64,000 nucleotides of DNA, taken from contig JACPYP010000011.1 of the NCBI GenBank assembly GCA_016195985.1, forward strand, positions 310,001 to 374,000, read 5' to 3'. Below the pieces are notes generated by a model. It worked only from the letters and a program-made list of their open reading frames with translations. It did not search any database and was not told the origin of the DNA. This DNA is from Acidobacteriota bacterium (GTDB taxonomy: Bacteria > Acidobacteriota > Holophagae > Holophagales > Holophagaceae). Made by a program: the position numbers and the translations under genes. This document shows, one piece after another, positions 25,984-33,868 of this stretch. Within the stretch, counting starts at the first letter, position 1, and every line of letters begins with the position of its first letter.

Positions 25984-27540
25984 ATGACGCGTCTTCCTAT
26001 CCTCCCGGCCCTGCTGGTGGCCTTCTCCCTGGTGGCCCAGGACGCTCCGAAGGCTGACGCGGCCCAGGGCCCAGCCGCGAACGCGGCCCAGAGTGCAACC
26101 ACGAAGCTGACGCTGCAGAACGCCATCGAGACCTCCCTGAAGAACAACCTGCAGGTGCTCATCGCCGTCGAAACCCGCGATTCCAACCGCGCCGGCGTGA
26201 CCATCGAACAGGGCGCCTTCGATTGGAACCTCAACACCAGCCTGAGCATCGGAAAGACCCAGGACGCCAGCCGCGGCCCCAACTTCCCCGGGGGCCCCAT
26301 GGTGACCTCCGAGACCACCAGCTTCAACCGCAGCCTCACGGTGGGTTCCACCAAGGCCTTCGGCTGGGGCGGCAACCTGAGCCTGAACTACGCCCCTTCC
26401 TATCGATTCCAGAAGGGCACCGTCAACGGCGGCCCGGAGTCTCCGTTCACCACCAATCCCTACGACGGCAGCTTCACCGCCACCTACACCCAGAGCCTGC
26501 TGAAGAATTTCGGCCGGGACACCACCGAGAGCCGCCTGATCGTGGCCCGGAAGAGCGCCCAAGCGGGCGACCTTAATTTCCAGAAGGCCATCATCGATCT
26601 GGTGGCCAGCACCGAATCGCAATACTGGGACGTGGTCTACGCCCAGAAGAACCTCACGAACAAGCAGCAGGCCCTGGCCCTGGCCCAGAAGCAGCTGAAC
26701 GAGAACCAGATCCGCGTGCAGGTGGGCACCCTGGCCCCCATTGAAGTCACCTCTTCCGAGGCCTCCGTCGCCCAGGCCCAGCAGGACATCATCGCGGCCG
26801 AGGCCCAGCTGCTGAACGCCAAGGACGCCCTGATCCGCGCGCTCTACCCCTCCTCCGAGCGGCCCGCCAGCCTCGAGCTGGCCGATGTCCCCAGCATCCA
26901 GCCCCTGGACATGAACGAGGCCGCCGCCGAGAAGCGGGCCCTGGCCAACCGCATCGAACTGAAGACCGCCCGCCTGGACGTGGAATCCAAGCAGGTGCTG
27001 GAGACCGCCGCCAACAACCGCACCCTGCCCCAGCTGGACGCCTTCGCCACCTACAACGGCAGCGCCGCCTCCCAGATCCCCTCCGAGGGCCTCAGCGCCA
27101 TCAACAAGGATCTCAGCAAGGGCACCTACCCGGGCTACACCGTCGGCTTCCAGTTCGCCATTCCCATCCAGAACCGGGCCGCCCGGGGCAACCAGGCCCA
27201 GGCCCGCGCCAGCCGCCGCCAGAGCGAGCTGACCCTTCACGATCTCGAGCTGGGCATCACCCTGGAGGTGCGCCAGGCCTTCCGCAACCTGGAAGCCAAC
27301 TCCAAGGGAGTGACCGCCGCCGAAAAGACCCGCTACTTCCGCGAGAAGGATCTCGAGGCCGAGCAGAAGAAATTCGAGAACGGCATGAGCACCAACTTCA
27401 CCGTCCTCTCCAAACTCAACGACCTGAACACGGCCAAGGGTAACGAGCTGCAAGCCCAGATCACCTACGCCAAGGCCGTGACGGCCCTGGAGAAAGCCCT
27501 GGGCCACCTTCTGGAAGCCCGGAAGCTGGAAGTGAAATAG
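25984..27540 (+). CDS. TolC-family outer-membrane channel protein
   Basis: The 518-aa protein forms the outer-membrane duct of a type I secretion or RND efflux system. It starts at ATG 25984, 5 bases after GGAG; GTGs just upstream are less likely. The signal peptide is MTRLPILPALLVAFSLVAQ. Two OEP repeats are seen: the first around LTLQNAIETSLKNNLQVLIAV, the second with long helices including KNLTNKQQALALAQKQLNENQ and DLNTAKGNELQAQITYAKAV. No inner-membrane or adaptor gene is adjacent, so the partner pump is encoded elsewhere. It is followed by a tandem terminator repeat. Confidence 0.9.
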   Translation: MTRLPILPALLVAFSLVAQDAPKADAAQGPAANAAQSATTKLTLQNAIETSLKNNLQVLIAVETRDSNRAGVTIEQGAFDWNLNTSLSIGKTQDASRGPNFPGGPMVTSETTSFNRSLTVGSTKAFGWGGNLSLNYAPSYRFQKGTVNGGPESPFTTNPYDGSFTATYTQSLLKNFGRDTTESRLIVARKSAQAGDLNFQKAIIDLVASTESQYWDVVYAQKNLTNKQQALALAQKQLNENQIRVQVGTLAPIEVTSSEASVAQAQQDIIAAEAQLLNAKDALIRALYPSSERPASLELADVPSIQPLDMNEAAAEKRALANRIELKTARLDVESKQVLETAANNRTLPQLDAFATYNGSAASQIPSEGLSAINKDLSKGTYPGYTVGFQFAIPIQNRAARGNQAQARASRRQSELTLHDLELGITLEVRQAFRNLEANSKGVTAAEKTRYFREKDLEAEQKKFENGMSTNFTVLSKLNDLNTAKGNELQAQITYAKAVTALEKALGHLLEARKLEVK

Positions 27541-27550
27541 GTCGATGCTG

Positions 27551-27745
27551 TCCGGGGGTTCCGCGCTTCGCGCACACTCCCGGGTCCCCGCGAAGAAGCC
27601 CAGCAAAGCCGGGCTTCTTCTTTCATCCTCCGGGGGTTCCGCGCTTCGCGCATACCCCCGGGCCCCCGCGAAGAAGCCCGGCAAAGCCGGGCTTCTTCTT
27701 TCATCCTCCGGGGGTTCCGCGCTTCGCGCATACCCCCGGGCCCGG
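27551..27745. repeat. 78-bp tandem repeat (2.5 copies) containing terminator hairpins
   Basis: Units begin at 27551, 27629 and 27707 (exact period 78), the third being partial. Each full unit has a GC-rich dyad around GGGGGTTCCGCGCTTCGCGC and a hairpin AAGAAGCCCGGC-AAA-GCCGGGCTTCTT. The hairpins are at 27593-27619 (one mismatch) and 27671-27697 (perfect). Being symmetric, they can end transcription from tolC and from the convergent S9 peptidase gene. The third copy supplies the last codons of the peptidase. Confidence 0.9.
27671..27697. terminator. Bidirectional intrinsic terminator inside the repeat
   Basis: Perfect 12-bp stem with a 3-base AAA loop and T-rich flanks on both sides. It lies between convergent genes, 3 bp beyond the S9 peptidase stop codon. 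Confidence 0.85.
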
Positions 27746-29938
27746 TGCTTCGGGCTTGGAATCGGCATCCGCCGGCAGGGTGTCCAGCAGGGTCTTCCAG
27801 TCGAACCAGGTCTTCTGTCCCTTGATCCATTTCTCGAACCAGTTGAACTCGCTGACCATCTTCACCATCTGGTAGCGGGGCTCGACGAGGCCGTGGGGCA
27901 TGCCGGGGTAGACCAGGTATTCCACGGGCACTTTCAGCTGCTTGAGGGCCATGTACAGCTCGTCGCTCTGCGGCTTCGGGACCCGCTGGTCCGCCTCGCC
28001 CACATGGATGAGGGTGGGCGTCTTGGCATTCTTGATGTACTTCAGCGCCGATTCGTGGACGAAGTTGTCCCAGGCTTCGTAGGGCTTTCCGCCCAGGTAG
28101 AATTCGCGGACGCTCTGGGTGTCGCTCTGGGCGTACATGGAGATCCAGTTCACGGCCCCGGCCCCGGTGCTGATGGCCTTGAAGCGGTCGGTCTGGGTCA
28201 GGGTCCAGCTGGAGAGATGCCCGCCGGCGCTCCAGCCCATCATGCCCATCTTGCCGCCGTCGGCGATGCCCTCCTGGATGAGATGGTCCACGCCGCTGAT
28301 GATGTCGCCGTAGGACAGCCGCATGAAGTTGCCGCCGATCTGCCGGGTGAAGGCTTCGCCGTAGTTCGTCGACCCGCGGTAGTTGGGCTGGAACACCGCG
28401 TAGCCCGCCGCAGCGTAGATGTGCGGGTAGGTGACGTAGCGGGCCTGGAAACCGCTCATTTCGGCCGACGCCGGCCCGCCGTGCAGTTGCACGATGAGGG
28501 GATAGCGCTGGCCCTTCTGGTAGCCGATGGGCTTAATGAGCAGGCCCTCCACCTGGGCGCCGTCCTTGGCCTTCCAGCGGATGGTTTCGGTTTCGCCCAG
28601 GGACAGCTTCGCCACCTGCGGATTGGCGTCGGACGCTTTCACCCAGGCCGAGGGCGTGCCGATGGAGGCCCGCTTGGCCACGTAGAGATCCGCGGGTTTC
28701 TGGGGGTGGCTGTAGGTGAACAGGAAGCTTTTCGCCTCAGGGTGGTAGGCCCCGGCGACCACGCCGGTCTGGCGGGTGAGCTGGGCCAGGGTGCCGTCGG
28801 CCGCAGAAAGCGAGAACAGGTGCTGGCTGGTGCCCACCCCATCGGTGAAGTAGAGGGTGCGGGAATCCTCGTCCCAGCTGGCGTGGGAGACGCTCATATC
28901 CTTGCCCGCGAGGAGGTTTTTCGCGGGGCCGCCCTCGGTGGGAAGAACCCAGAGCTTTTCGTTGCGAAGGCGCTCGAAGCGTTCAGGGGCCGAATACACG
29001 AGCCACCGACCATCCGGAGAGAACGCGGAGAATCCCGCGCGCTTCTCGAGGACCTGCCGGGACTGGCCGCTATGCAGGTCCAGCAGGTGCAGGCTCGCCT
29101 CCTCACGGGCGATGTCCCCGGTTCGGCGGGCGGAGGGCATGGCCACGTAGGCGGCCCAGCGCCCGTCCTTCGACAACTCGAAGGAGGCCACGGTGAAGTC
29201 CGCGCCCTCGGTGCACCGCTTTTCGGCCCTGTCCTTGAGATCCAGGGACCACAGGTGCACCGGCGGCTGCTCGGGATCGGCGAGGCGCACGTCGAATTTC
29301 TTCTCCTTCCGCTTGACCTCGTCCTTGTCCAGGCGGTCCGGGCTGGTGAAGTAGATGCGGCCGCCATCCTCGGCGACGGCGAAATCCCGGACGGGCGTGG
29401 CGTGCTTGGGCAGGGCCGCGGGCGCCAGGTCCGCCGAGGCCAGGTCGATGACGGACAGTTGCCGGTCCTCAGCCTTTCCCGCGCTGAAGACCATCCACTT
29501 TCCGTCGCGGCTGAAGCTGAAGGCGTGGACGCCGTCCTTGGCCTCCGTGAGCTTGCGGGCCTCGCCTCCGTCCACGGACATCAGGTAGACCTGCTGGCTG
29601 CCCTCGCGGTCGCTGAGGAAGGCGAAGCGCTTGGCATCCCGCGCCCACTGGAGCCCGGTCTCGTTCTTCTCGCGGGTGAAGGTCATCTGGCGGGCCGCGC
29701 CGCTCTGCGCGTCCGCCAGGAAGATGTCCGTGAAATTCTTCCCGGATTTCCAGTGGGGGATGCTCACGGTGTAGAGCACCCGCGCGCCGTCCGGGGAGAG
29801 CTGTCCCCCGGCCACGGACCGCATCTCCATCACATCCATGAAGGTCATGGGCCGCGTGGCCTGGGCCGCCACCTGAGTCGCCATTGGGGCGGCCGCCACC
29901 AGGGCCGCCATCACGCCATTCCATCGCATTGAACGCAT
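27701..29938 (-). CDS. S9-family peptidase (DPP/acylaminoacyl-peptidase type), secreted
   Basis: The 745-aa protein has a signal peptide (MAALVAAAPMATQVAAQ), a beta-propeller domain built of TolB/WD-like blades (about 40-420; for example GGQLSPDGARVLYT, FSRDGKWMVF), and a C-terminal alpha/beta hydrolase. The nucleophile is in GWSAGGHLSS (about residue 570), with LHGGPAS as oxyanion strand, the acid in VGEADQRVPKPQS and His in YPGMPHGL. It probably trims dipeptides or acylated peptides in the periplasm. The start has a long AGGAGGAGG. The last 13 residues (GPGVCAKRGTPGG) come from the 78-bp repeat, so the original C-terminus was probably altered by repeat insertion. Confidence 0.93.
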   Translation of the reverse strand: MRSMRWNGVMAALVAAAPMATQVAAQATRPMTFMDVMEMRSVAGGQLSPDGARVLYTVSIPHWKSGKNFTDIFLADAQSGAARQMTFTREKNETGLQWARDAKRFAFLSDREGSQQVYLMSVDGGEARKLTEAKDGVHAFSFSRDGKWMVFSAGKAEDRQLSVIDLASADLAPAALPKHATPVRDFAVAEDGGRIYFTSPDRLDKDEVKRKEKKFDVRLADPEQPPVHLWSLDLKDRAEKRCTEGADFTVASFELSKDGRWAAYVAMPSARRTGDIAREEASLHLLDLHSGQSRQVLEKRAGFSAFSPDGRWLVYSAPERFERLRNEKLWVLPTEGGPAKNLLAGKDMSVSHASWDEDSRTLYFTDGVGTSQHLFSLSAADGTLAQLTRQTGVVAGAYHPEAKSFLFTYSHPQKPADLYVAKRASIGTPSAWVKASDANPQVAKLSLGETETIRWKAKDGAQVEGLLIKPIGYQKGQRYPLIVQLHGGPASAEMSGFQARYVTYPHIYAAAGYAVFQPNYRGSTNYGEAFTRQIGGNFMRLSYGDIISGVDHLIQEGIADGGKMGMMGWSAGGHLSSWTLTQTDRFKAISTGAGAVNWISMYAQSDTQSVREFYLGGKPYEAWDNFVHESALKYIKNAKTPTLIHVGEADQRVPKPQSDELYMALKQLKVPVEYLVYPGMPHGLVEPRYQMVKMVSEFNWFEKWIKGQKTWFDWKTLLDTLPADADSKPEAPGPGVCAKRGTPGG

Positions 29939-29988
29939 GCCTCCTCCTACCTCGTCACATGAGGTTCATCATGGCCCATCAAAGACGA

Positions 29989-30837
29989 TCAGTCCATCCG
30001 CAGGCTGAGGTCCACCGACGGCGCGCTGTGCGTGAGGGCGCCCACGCTGAGGAAATCCACGCCGGTTTCCGCCACGGCCCGGGCCCGGTCCAGGGTGATG
30101 TTGCCGCTGGCCTCCAGGAAGAGCCGACGCCCGCTGCGGTCGCGGAGGGCCACGGCCTCGCGCATCTGGCCGAGTTCCATGTTGTCCAGCAGCACGCCGT
30201 CCACGTCCGGAAGGTCCAGGCAGGCCTTGAGCTGGCCCAGGTTCTCCACCTCGACTTCGATCTTCACCAGGTTCGGCGCCATCCGGCGTGCCGCCTCCAC
30301 GGCTGCCCGGATGCCGCCCACGGCGGCCAGGTGGTTCTCCTTGAGGAGCACGCCATCACTGAGGTTCAGACGGTGGTTCACGCCACCGCCGCAGCGCACG
30401 GCGTACTTTTCCAGCACCTTGAGGCCCGGCGTGGTTTTGCGGGTATCCAGGATGCGCGCGCCGGTGCCTTCCACGGCGTCCACGAATTTCCGGGTGAGGG
30501 TGGCCGTGCCGGAAAGCCGCTGCAGCAGGTTCAGCATGACCCGCTCCGCCAGCAGGATGCCGTGGCTGGAGCCGCGCAGCCGCATGACCTCCGTGCCCGC
30601 TCCCACTTTCTGGCCGTCGTGCTTGGGCAATTCGATGGTGAGGGAGCCGCAGGCCAGCTTCAGGGTTTCCGCGGCCACGGGCAGCCCCGCCAGCACCAGA
30701 TCGGCCTTGGCCACCACCCGGGCGGTCATGGGGCGGTCGGGCACGGAGGCCGTGGTCCAATCCTGGGTGCCCCAGTCTTCACGCAGGAAAACGCGCAGCT
30801 GGTCGCGGTAGGTCTCGGGATGCGGCGGATGGAACAT
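29989..30837 (-). CDS. nadC: Nicotinate-nucleotide diphosphorylase (carboxylating)
   Basis: The enzyme converts quinolinate and PRPP to nicotinate mononucleotide in de novo NAD synthesis. The 282-aa protein shows NadC motifs: LREDWGTQDWTTASV at the N-terminus, RVMLNLLQRLSG, ILDTRKTTPGLKVLEKYAVRCGGG, NHRLNLSDGVLLKENHL and EASGNITLDRARAVAETGVD. Length is normal. It is divergent from the enoyl-CoA hydratase gene. No other NAD-synthesis gene is adjacent, except cinA (NMN recycling) some 17 kb away. Confidence 0.96.
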   Translation of the reverse strand: MFHPPHPETYRDQLRVFLREDWGTQDWTTASVPDRPMTARVVAKADLVLAGLPVAAETLKLACGSLTIELPKHDGQKVGAGTEVMRLRGSSHGILLAERVMLNLLQRLSGTATLTRKFVDAVEGTGARILDTRKTTPGLKVLEKYAVRCGGGVNHRLNLSDGVLLKENHLAAVGGIRAAVEAARRMAPNLVKIEVEVENLGQLKACLDLPDVDGVLLDNMELGQMREAVALRDRSGRRLFLEASGNITLDRARAVAETGVDFLSVGALTHSAPSVDLSLRMD

Positions 30838-30887
30838 GCGGGAAGCTCCGAATTCACTCTACAATCATGACCAATCCCGGAGTCTTC

Positions 30888-31664
30888 ATGTCCTTCCTTC
30901 TCGTCGAGAAAGCTGATCGCATTGCCTGGATCACGCTGAATCGGCCCGAAAAGCTCAATGCCCTGAACCACGAGGTCCTGAAGGGCCTGGACCTGCTCTT
31001 CCTGGACCTGGAGCAGGATCCCGAGGTCGGAGTGGTCGTGGTCACTGGGGCCGGCGAAAAGGCCTTCATCGCCGGGGCTGACATCACCGAACTAAGGAAT
31101 CTGGACGCCGCCGCGGCCCGGCGGTTGGCCCTCCTGGGCCAGGCCGTCTTCCAGCGCATCGAATCGCTGCCCAAGCCCGTCATCGCCGCTGTGAACGGTT
31201 TCGCCCTGGGCGGCGGCTGCGAACTGGCCCTGGCCTGCCACATCCGCATCGCCGGCGAGAATGCGCGCTTCGGCCTGCCCGAGGTGAGCCTCGGCACCAT
31301 CCCCGGCTACGGCGGCACCCAGCGGTTGCCCCGGCTGGTGGGCAAGGGCGTGGCTCTGGATCTCATCCTCAGCGGCGACATGATCTCCGCGTCCGACGCG
31401 CACCGCATGGGCTTGGTGAGCCGCGTGGTGCCCCAGGCCGATCTCCGGGCCGCTGCGGAGAAGCTGGCCAGGACCCTCCTTTCCCGCGGGCCCCTGGCCC
31501 TGCGCAGCGCCCTGGCCTCGGTCAACGAGGGCCTGGACATGCCCCAGGACCAGGGCCTTCAGTACGAAGCCGCCCTCTTCGGCCTGATGGCCGCCACCGA
31601 GGACATGAAAGAGGGCATCAGCGCCTTCCTGGAGAAACGGAAGGCGCAGTTCAAGGGGGTGTAG
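30888..31664 (+). CDS. Enoyl-CoA hydratase/isomerase family protein (crotonase)
   Basis: The 258-aa crotonase-fold enzyme probably hydrates enoyl-CoA in beta-oxidation or butyrate metabolism. It has ITLNRPEKLNALN, the oxyanion-hole segment KAFIAGADITEL, GFALGGGCELALACHIRIA, the catalytic Glu pair in FGLPEVSLGTIPGYGGTQRL (both expected Glu positions filled), and GLVSRVVP. Start ATG 30888 has GGAG 5 bases upstream; ATG 30867 is also in frame. A clear terminator follows. Confidence 0.93.
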   Translation: MSFLLVEKADRIAWITLNRPEKLNALNHEVLKGLDLLFLDLEQDPEVGVVVVTGAGEKAFIAGADITELRNLDAAAARRLALLGQAVFQRIESLPKPVIAAVNGFALGGGCELALACHIRIAGENARFGLPEVSLGTIPGYGGTQRLPRLVGKGVALDLILSGDMISASDAHRMGLVSRVVPQADLRAAAEKLARTLLSRGPLALRSALASVNEGLDMPQDQGLQYEAALFGLMAATEDMKEGISAFLEKRKAQFKGV

Positions 31665-31681
31665 CTCCCTGACTGACGCAG

Positions 31682-31705
31682 AAACGGGGCCGTCCGGCCC
31701 CGTTT
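31682..31705 (+). terminator. Intrinsic terminator after the crotonase gene
   Basis: Perfect 10-bp stem AAACGGGGCC-GTCC-GGCCCCGTTT. It can serve both this gene and the convergent beta-propeller gene. Confidence 0.85.
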
Positions 31706-31723
31706 CCCCGCATGGCTGAGCCG

Positions 31724-33844
31724 CTACCGCTTGGGCGCGGGCGTGCCCACGGACACGGCGGCGGACTGCTCGTTGTTGTGGAGATCCACCACCTTCACCA
31801 GGAGGCGGTCGCCCCGCACCATGTCCCGGGGCACCTGCACGTCGAAGCGCTCCTCTTTCTGATCGAAGACGCGGTCCTCCGGGACGATCAGGAGCCAGTG
31901 CTCCCCGTCAGCGCTGAGGGCGGCCTCCTTCAGCACGGAGGTCTCATCCCGCGCCGTGAAGCGCACCCGCACCCCGTCCCCTTCGGCCGCGGCGCTCAGG
32001 TCCGCGATGGCGGGGGGCGTGTGGTCCACGGTGAAGGGGGCCGTGCGCCAGGTGCTGGTGAGCGCCGCGTTGAAGGGCGCGGAGGGCGCGTCCGAGGCCA
32101 CCACCTCCAGGCGGTACCGGCCATCCGGCACGGGCAGGGTGTCGAAGCTGAAGAACTTCTCCTTCCAGCTCTTCTCCAGAAGGATGGGCGCCCCCTTCTC
32201 AGGCACCAGCCGTATGACGAACTGCAGCGCGTCGCCGTTGGGATCGTTCACCCGAAACACGAAGCTCTGCCCGCCCCGGCGGAAGCTGCGCTTCTCGGCA
32301 CCCATGTAGCCAAGGGCAGGGATGAGCTTCTGGGTCTCCAGGGGCACGCGTTCGATGCCGATGTCATCCGGCGGCGCGGTGCGGGTGATGACCAGTCCGG
32401 GGGGCATCAGGTCCACGCCTTCCCAGACCGGGGCCAGATTGCGCTGGGCCCAGTAGAGGCTCACGGTCTCCACGGTGGGCGTGGCGCCGCCACGGGTGCT
32501 GCTCAGGCGCAGGCGGAACTGGGCGAAACGGGCGGGCGGAAGGGCCGGACGCTCGCCGCTGCGGAGGGGCGGCGTCCAGGTGCTCCAGGTGGCGTCAGGC
32601 GTTTCCGTGCTGCCCGTGCGGAACTGCAATTCCACGTTGGTCCCGGTGGGGACCTCCGCATCCAGATAGGCCCGGCCCCAGTCGGCGATGGGAACTCCCC
32701 GGAGGATCTTCGACTCCAGCGTGCCCTCCGTGGCCTGGGCTTCGGAAAGAAGGTGCAGCTCCGCCGGGTTGGAACCCACCACCAGCAGGTCCCCGCCCGT
32801 CGGCAGGAAGGCCGTGGCCTGGGCCGTGCCCAGCTCCTGCACCACGGCGAAAGGATCCGTGTCGCGCCCTTTGCCCAGCGGCAGGGAAAAGATGCGGGAC
32901 CGGTTGCCAGTGCCCACCAGGAGTTGTCCCTTCCAGGCCGCGAGGGCGTAGACCTGGCTCTGGGAACTCTGCCACAGGGTTTCCGGCACCCGGTCCTTGT
33001 CCAGGCGGATGACGGCGGAACGGGTGGCGGCGGTGGTGTCCGCCTGGAGGTATCCCTCCCGGCGCTCCAGCTGTCCCGTGCTGAACTTCGGGGTCAGGCC
33101 GTTATCGGCGCCGATGAAGAGCTGCCCATCCACGTAGGCGAGGGCCCGCACCTCTTCAAAGGGCGTATCCATGAGGGTTTCCAGGCGGTCGCCCTGGCGG
33201 TTGTAGCGCAGCACCAGGCCGCGGCCGTGGCTGCCGAGGTACCAGCCCCCCTGCCCGTCCGAGGTCAGCGCCGTGAAGGCGGTTTCGTCGGCGAGTTCCG
33301 CGAGGCGGCGGCTCGATCCCTCCCGGGCCTGCACGAGAACCGCCCCCTTCTCGGCGCCGCCCGCCACGAGCACCGCGTCGCCTTCCACGGCCAGGGCCCA
33401 CACGATGCGGGCGTCGATCTCCGCGAAGGGCTTCACGTCCCCGGCCGGAGACACCCGGAACAGTTTTCCCTCGCCCGTGGGGGCCACGATGAGATCCTGC
33501 CCCAGCCGGGCCATTGCGAAGACGATGCCGCCCTTCACCTGGCCCATGGGCTTCATCTGGCCGCCGGTGTAATGGAAGAGCTTGCCGTCGGTGCCCGCGG
33601 ACAGATAGGCGCCGCCAGAACCATCCGGCAGGACCGACCAGATCACGCCCTCGGGCAGCTGGCCCACACGCCGCAGGTTCGGTGCCAGGCGCAAACGCCC
33701 GTCGGCTCCGATGCGCACGCCACGGGTTTCGGAACCCAGCCAGTCGTTGAAGCCCGAGAACGTGGCCGAGGGCTGCTCCGCCAGGGCCGGAACGCCCGCC
33801 GACACGGGAAGAAGGGCGGAAAGAAGGAAGGTCATCCAGCGCAT
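31724..33844 (-). CDS. Secreted beta-propeller protein of unknown function
   Basis: The start ATG 33844 gives a clean signal peptide (RWMTFLLSALLPVSAGVPALA) in a 706-aa product; ATG 33868 adds eight residues and abuts the upstream stop. The first 360 residues contain propeller-like blades with repeating patterns such as SVLPDGSGGAYLSAGTDGKLF and ALTSDGQGGWYLGSHGRGLVL. The C-terminal third has beta-rich Ig/FN3-like segments, for example TWSTWTPPLRSGE and GRYRLEVVASD. It is the downstream partner of the S55 peptidase gene, with no gap, so the two are probably translationally linked. A periplasmic or surface role is likely, but the function is unknown. Confidence 0.8.
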   Translation of the reverse strand: MRWMTFLLSALLPVSAGVPALAEQPSATFSGFNDWLGSETRGVRIGADGRLRLAPNLRRVGQLPEGVIWSVLPDGSGGAYLSAGTDGKLFHYTGGQMKPMGQVKGGIVFAMARLGQDLIVAPTGEGKLFRVSPAGDVKPFAEIDARIVWALAVEGDAVLVAGGAEKGAVLVQAREGSSRRLAELADETAFTALTSDGQGGWYLGSHGRGLVLRYNRQGDRLETLMDTPFEEVRALAYVDGQLFIGADNGLTPKFSTGQLERREGYLQADTTAATRSAVIRLDKDRVPETLWQSSQSQVYALAAWKGQLLVGTGNRSRIFSLPLGKGRDTDPFAVVQELGTAQATAFLPTGGDLLVVGSNPAELHLLSEAQATEGTLESKILRGVPIADWGRAYLDAEVPTGTNVELQFRTGSTETPDATWSTWTPPLRSGERPALPPARFAQFRLRLSSTRGGATPTVETVSLYWAQRNLAPVWEGVDLMPPGLVITRTAPPDDIGIERVPLETQKLIPALGYMGAEKRSFRRGGQSFVFRVNDPNGDALQFVIRLVPEKGAPILLEKSWKEKFFSFDTLPVPDGRYRLEVVASDAPSAPFNAALTSTWRTAPFTVDHTPPAIADLSAAAEGDGVRVRFTARDETSVLKEAALSADGEHWLLIVPEDRVFDQKEERFDVQVPRDMVRGDRLLVKVVDLHNNEQSAAVSVGTPAPKR

Positions 33845-33868
33845 AGAACCCTTTCGTAGCGAACGCAT

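Noticed and set aside
27551-27745. Possible CRISPR array
   Set aside because: The units are directly adjacent 78-bp copies with no unique spacers, and no cas genes are nearby.
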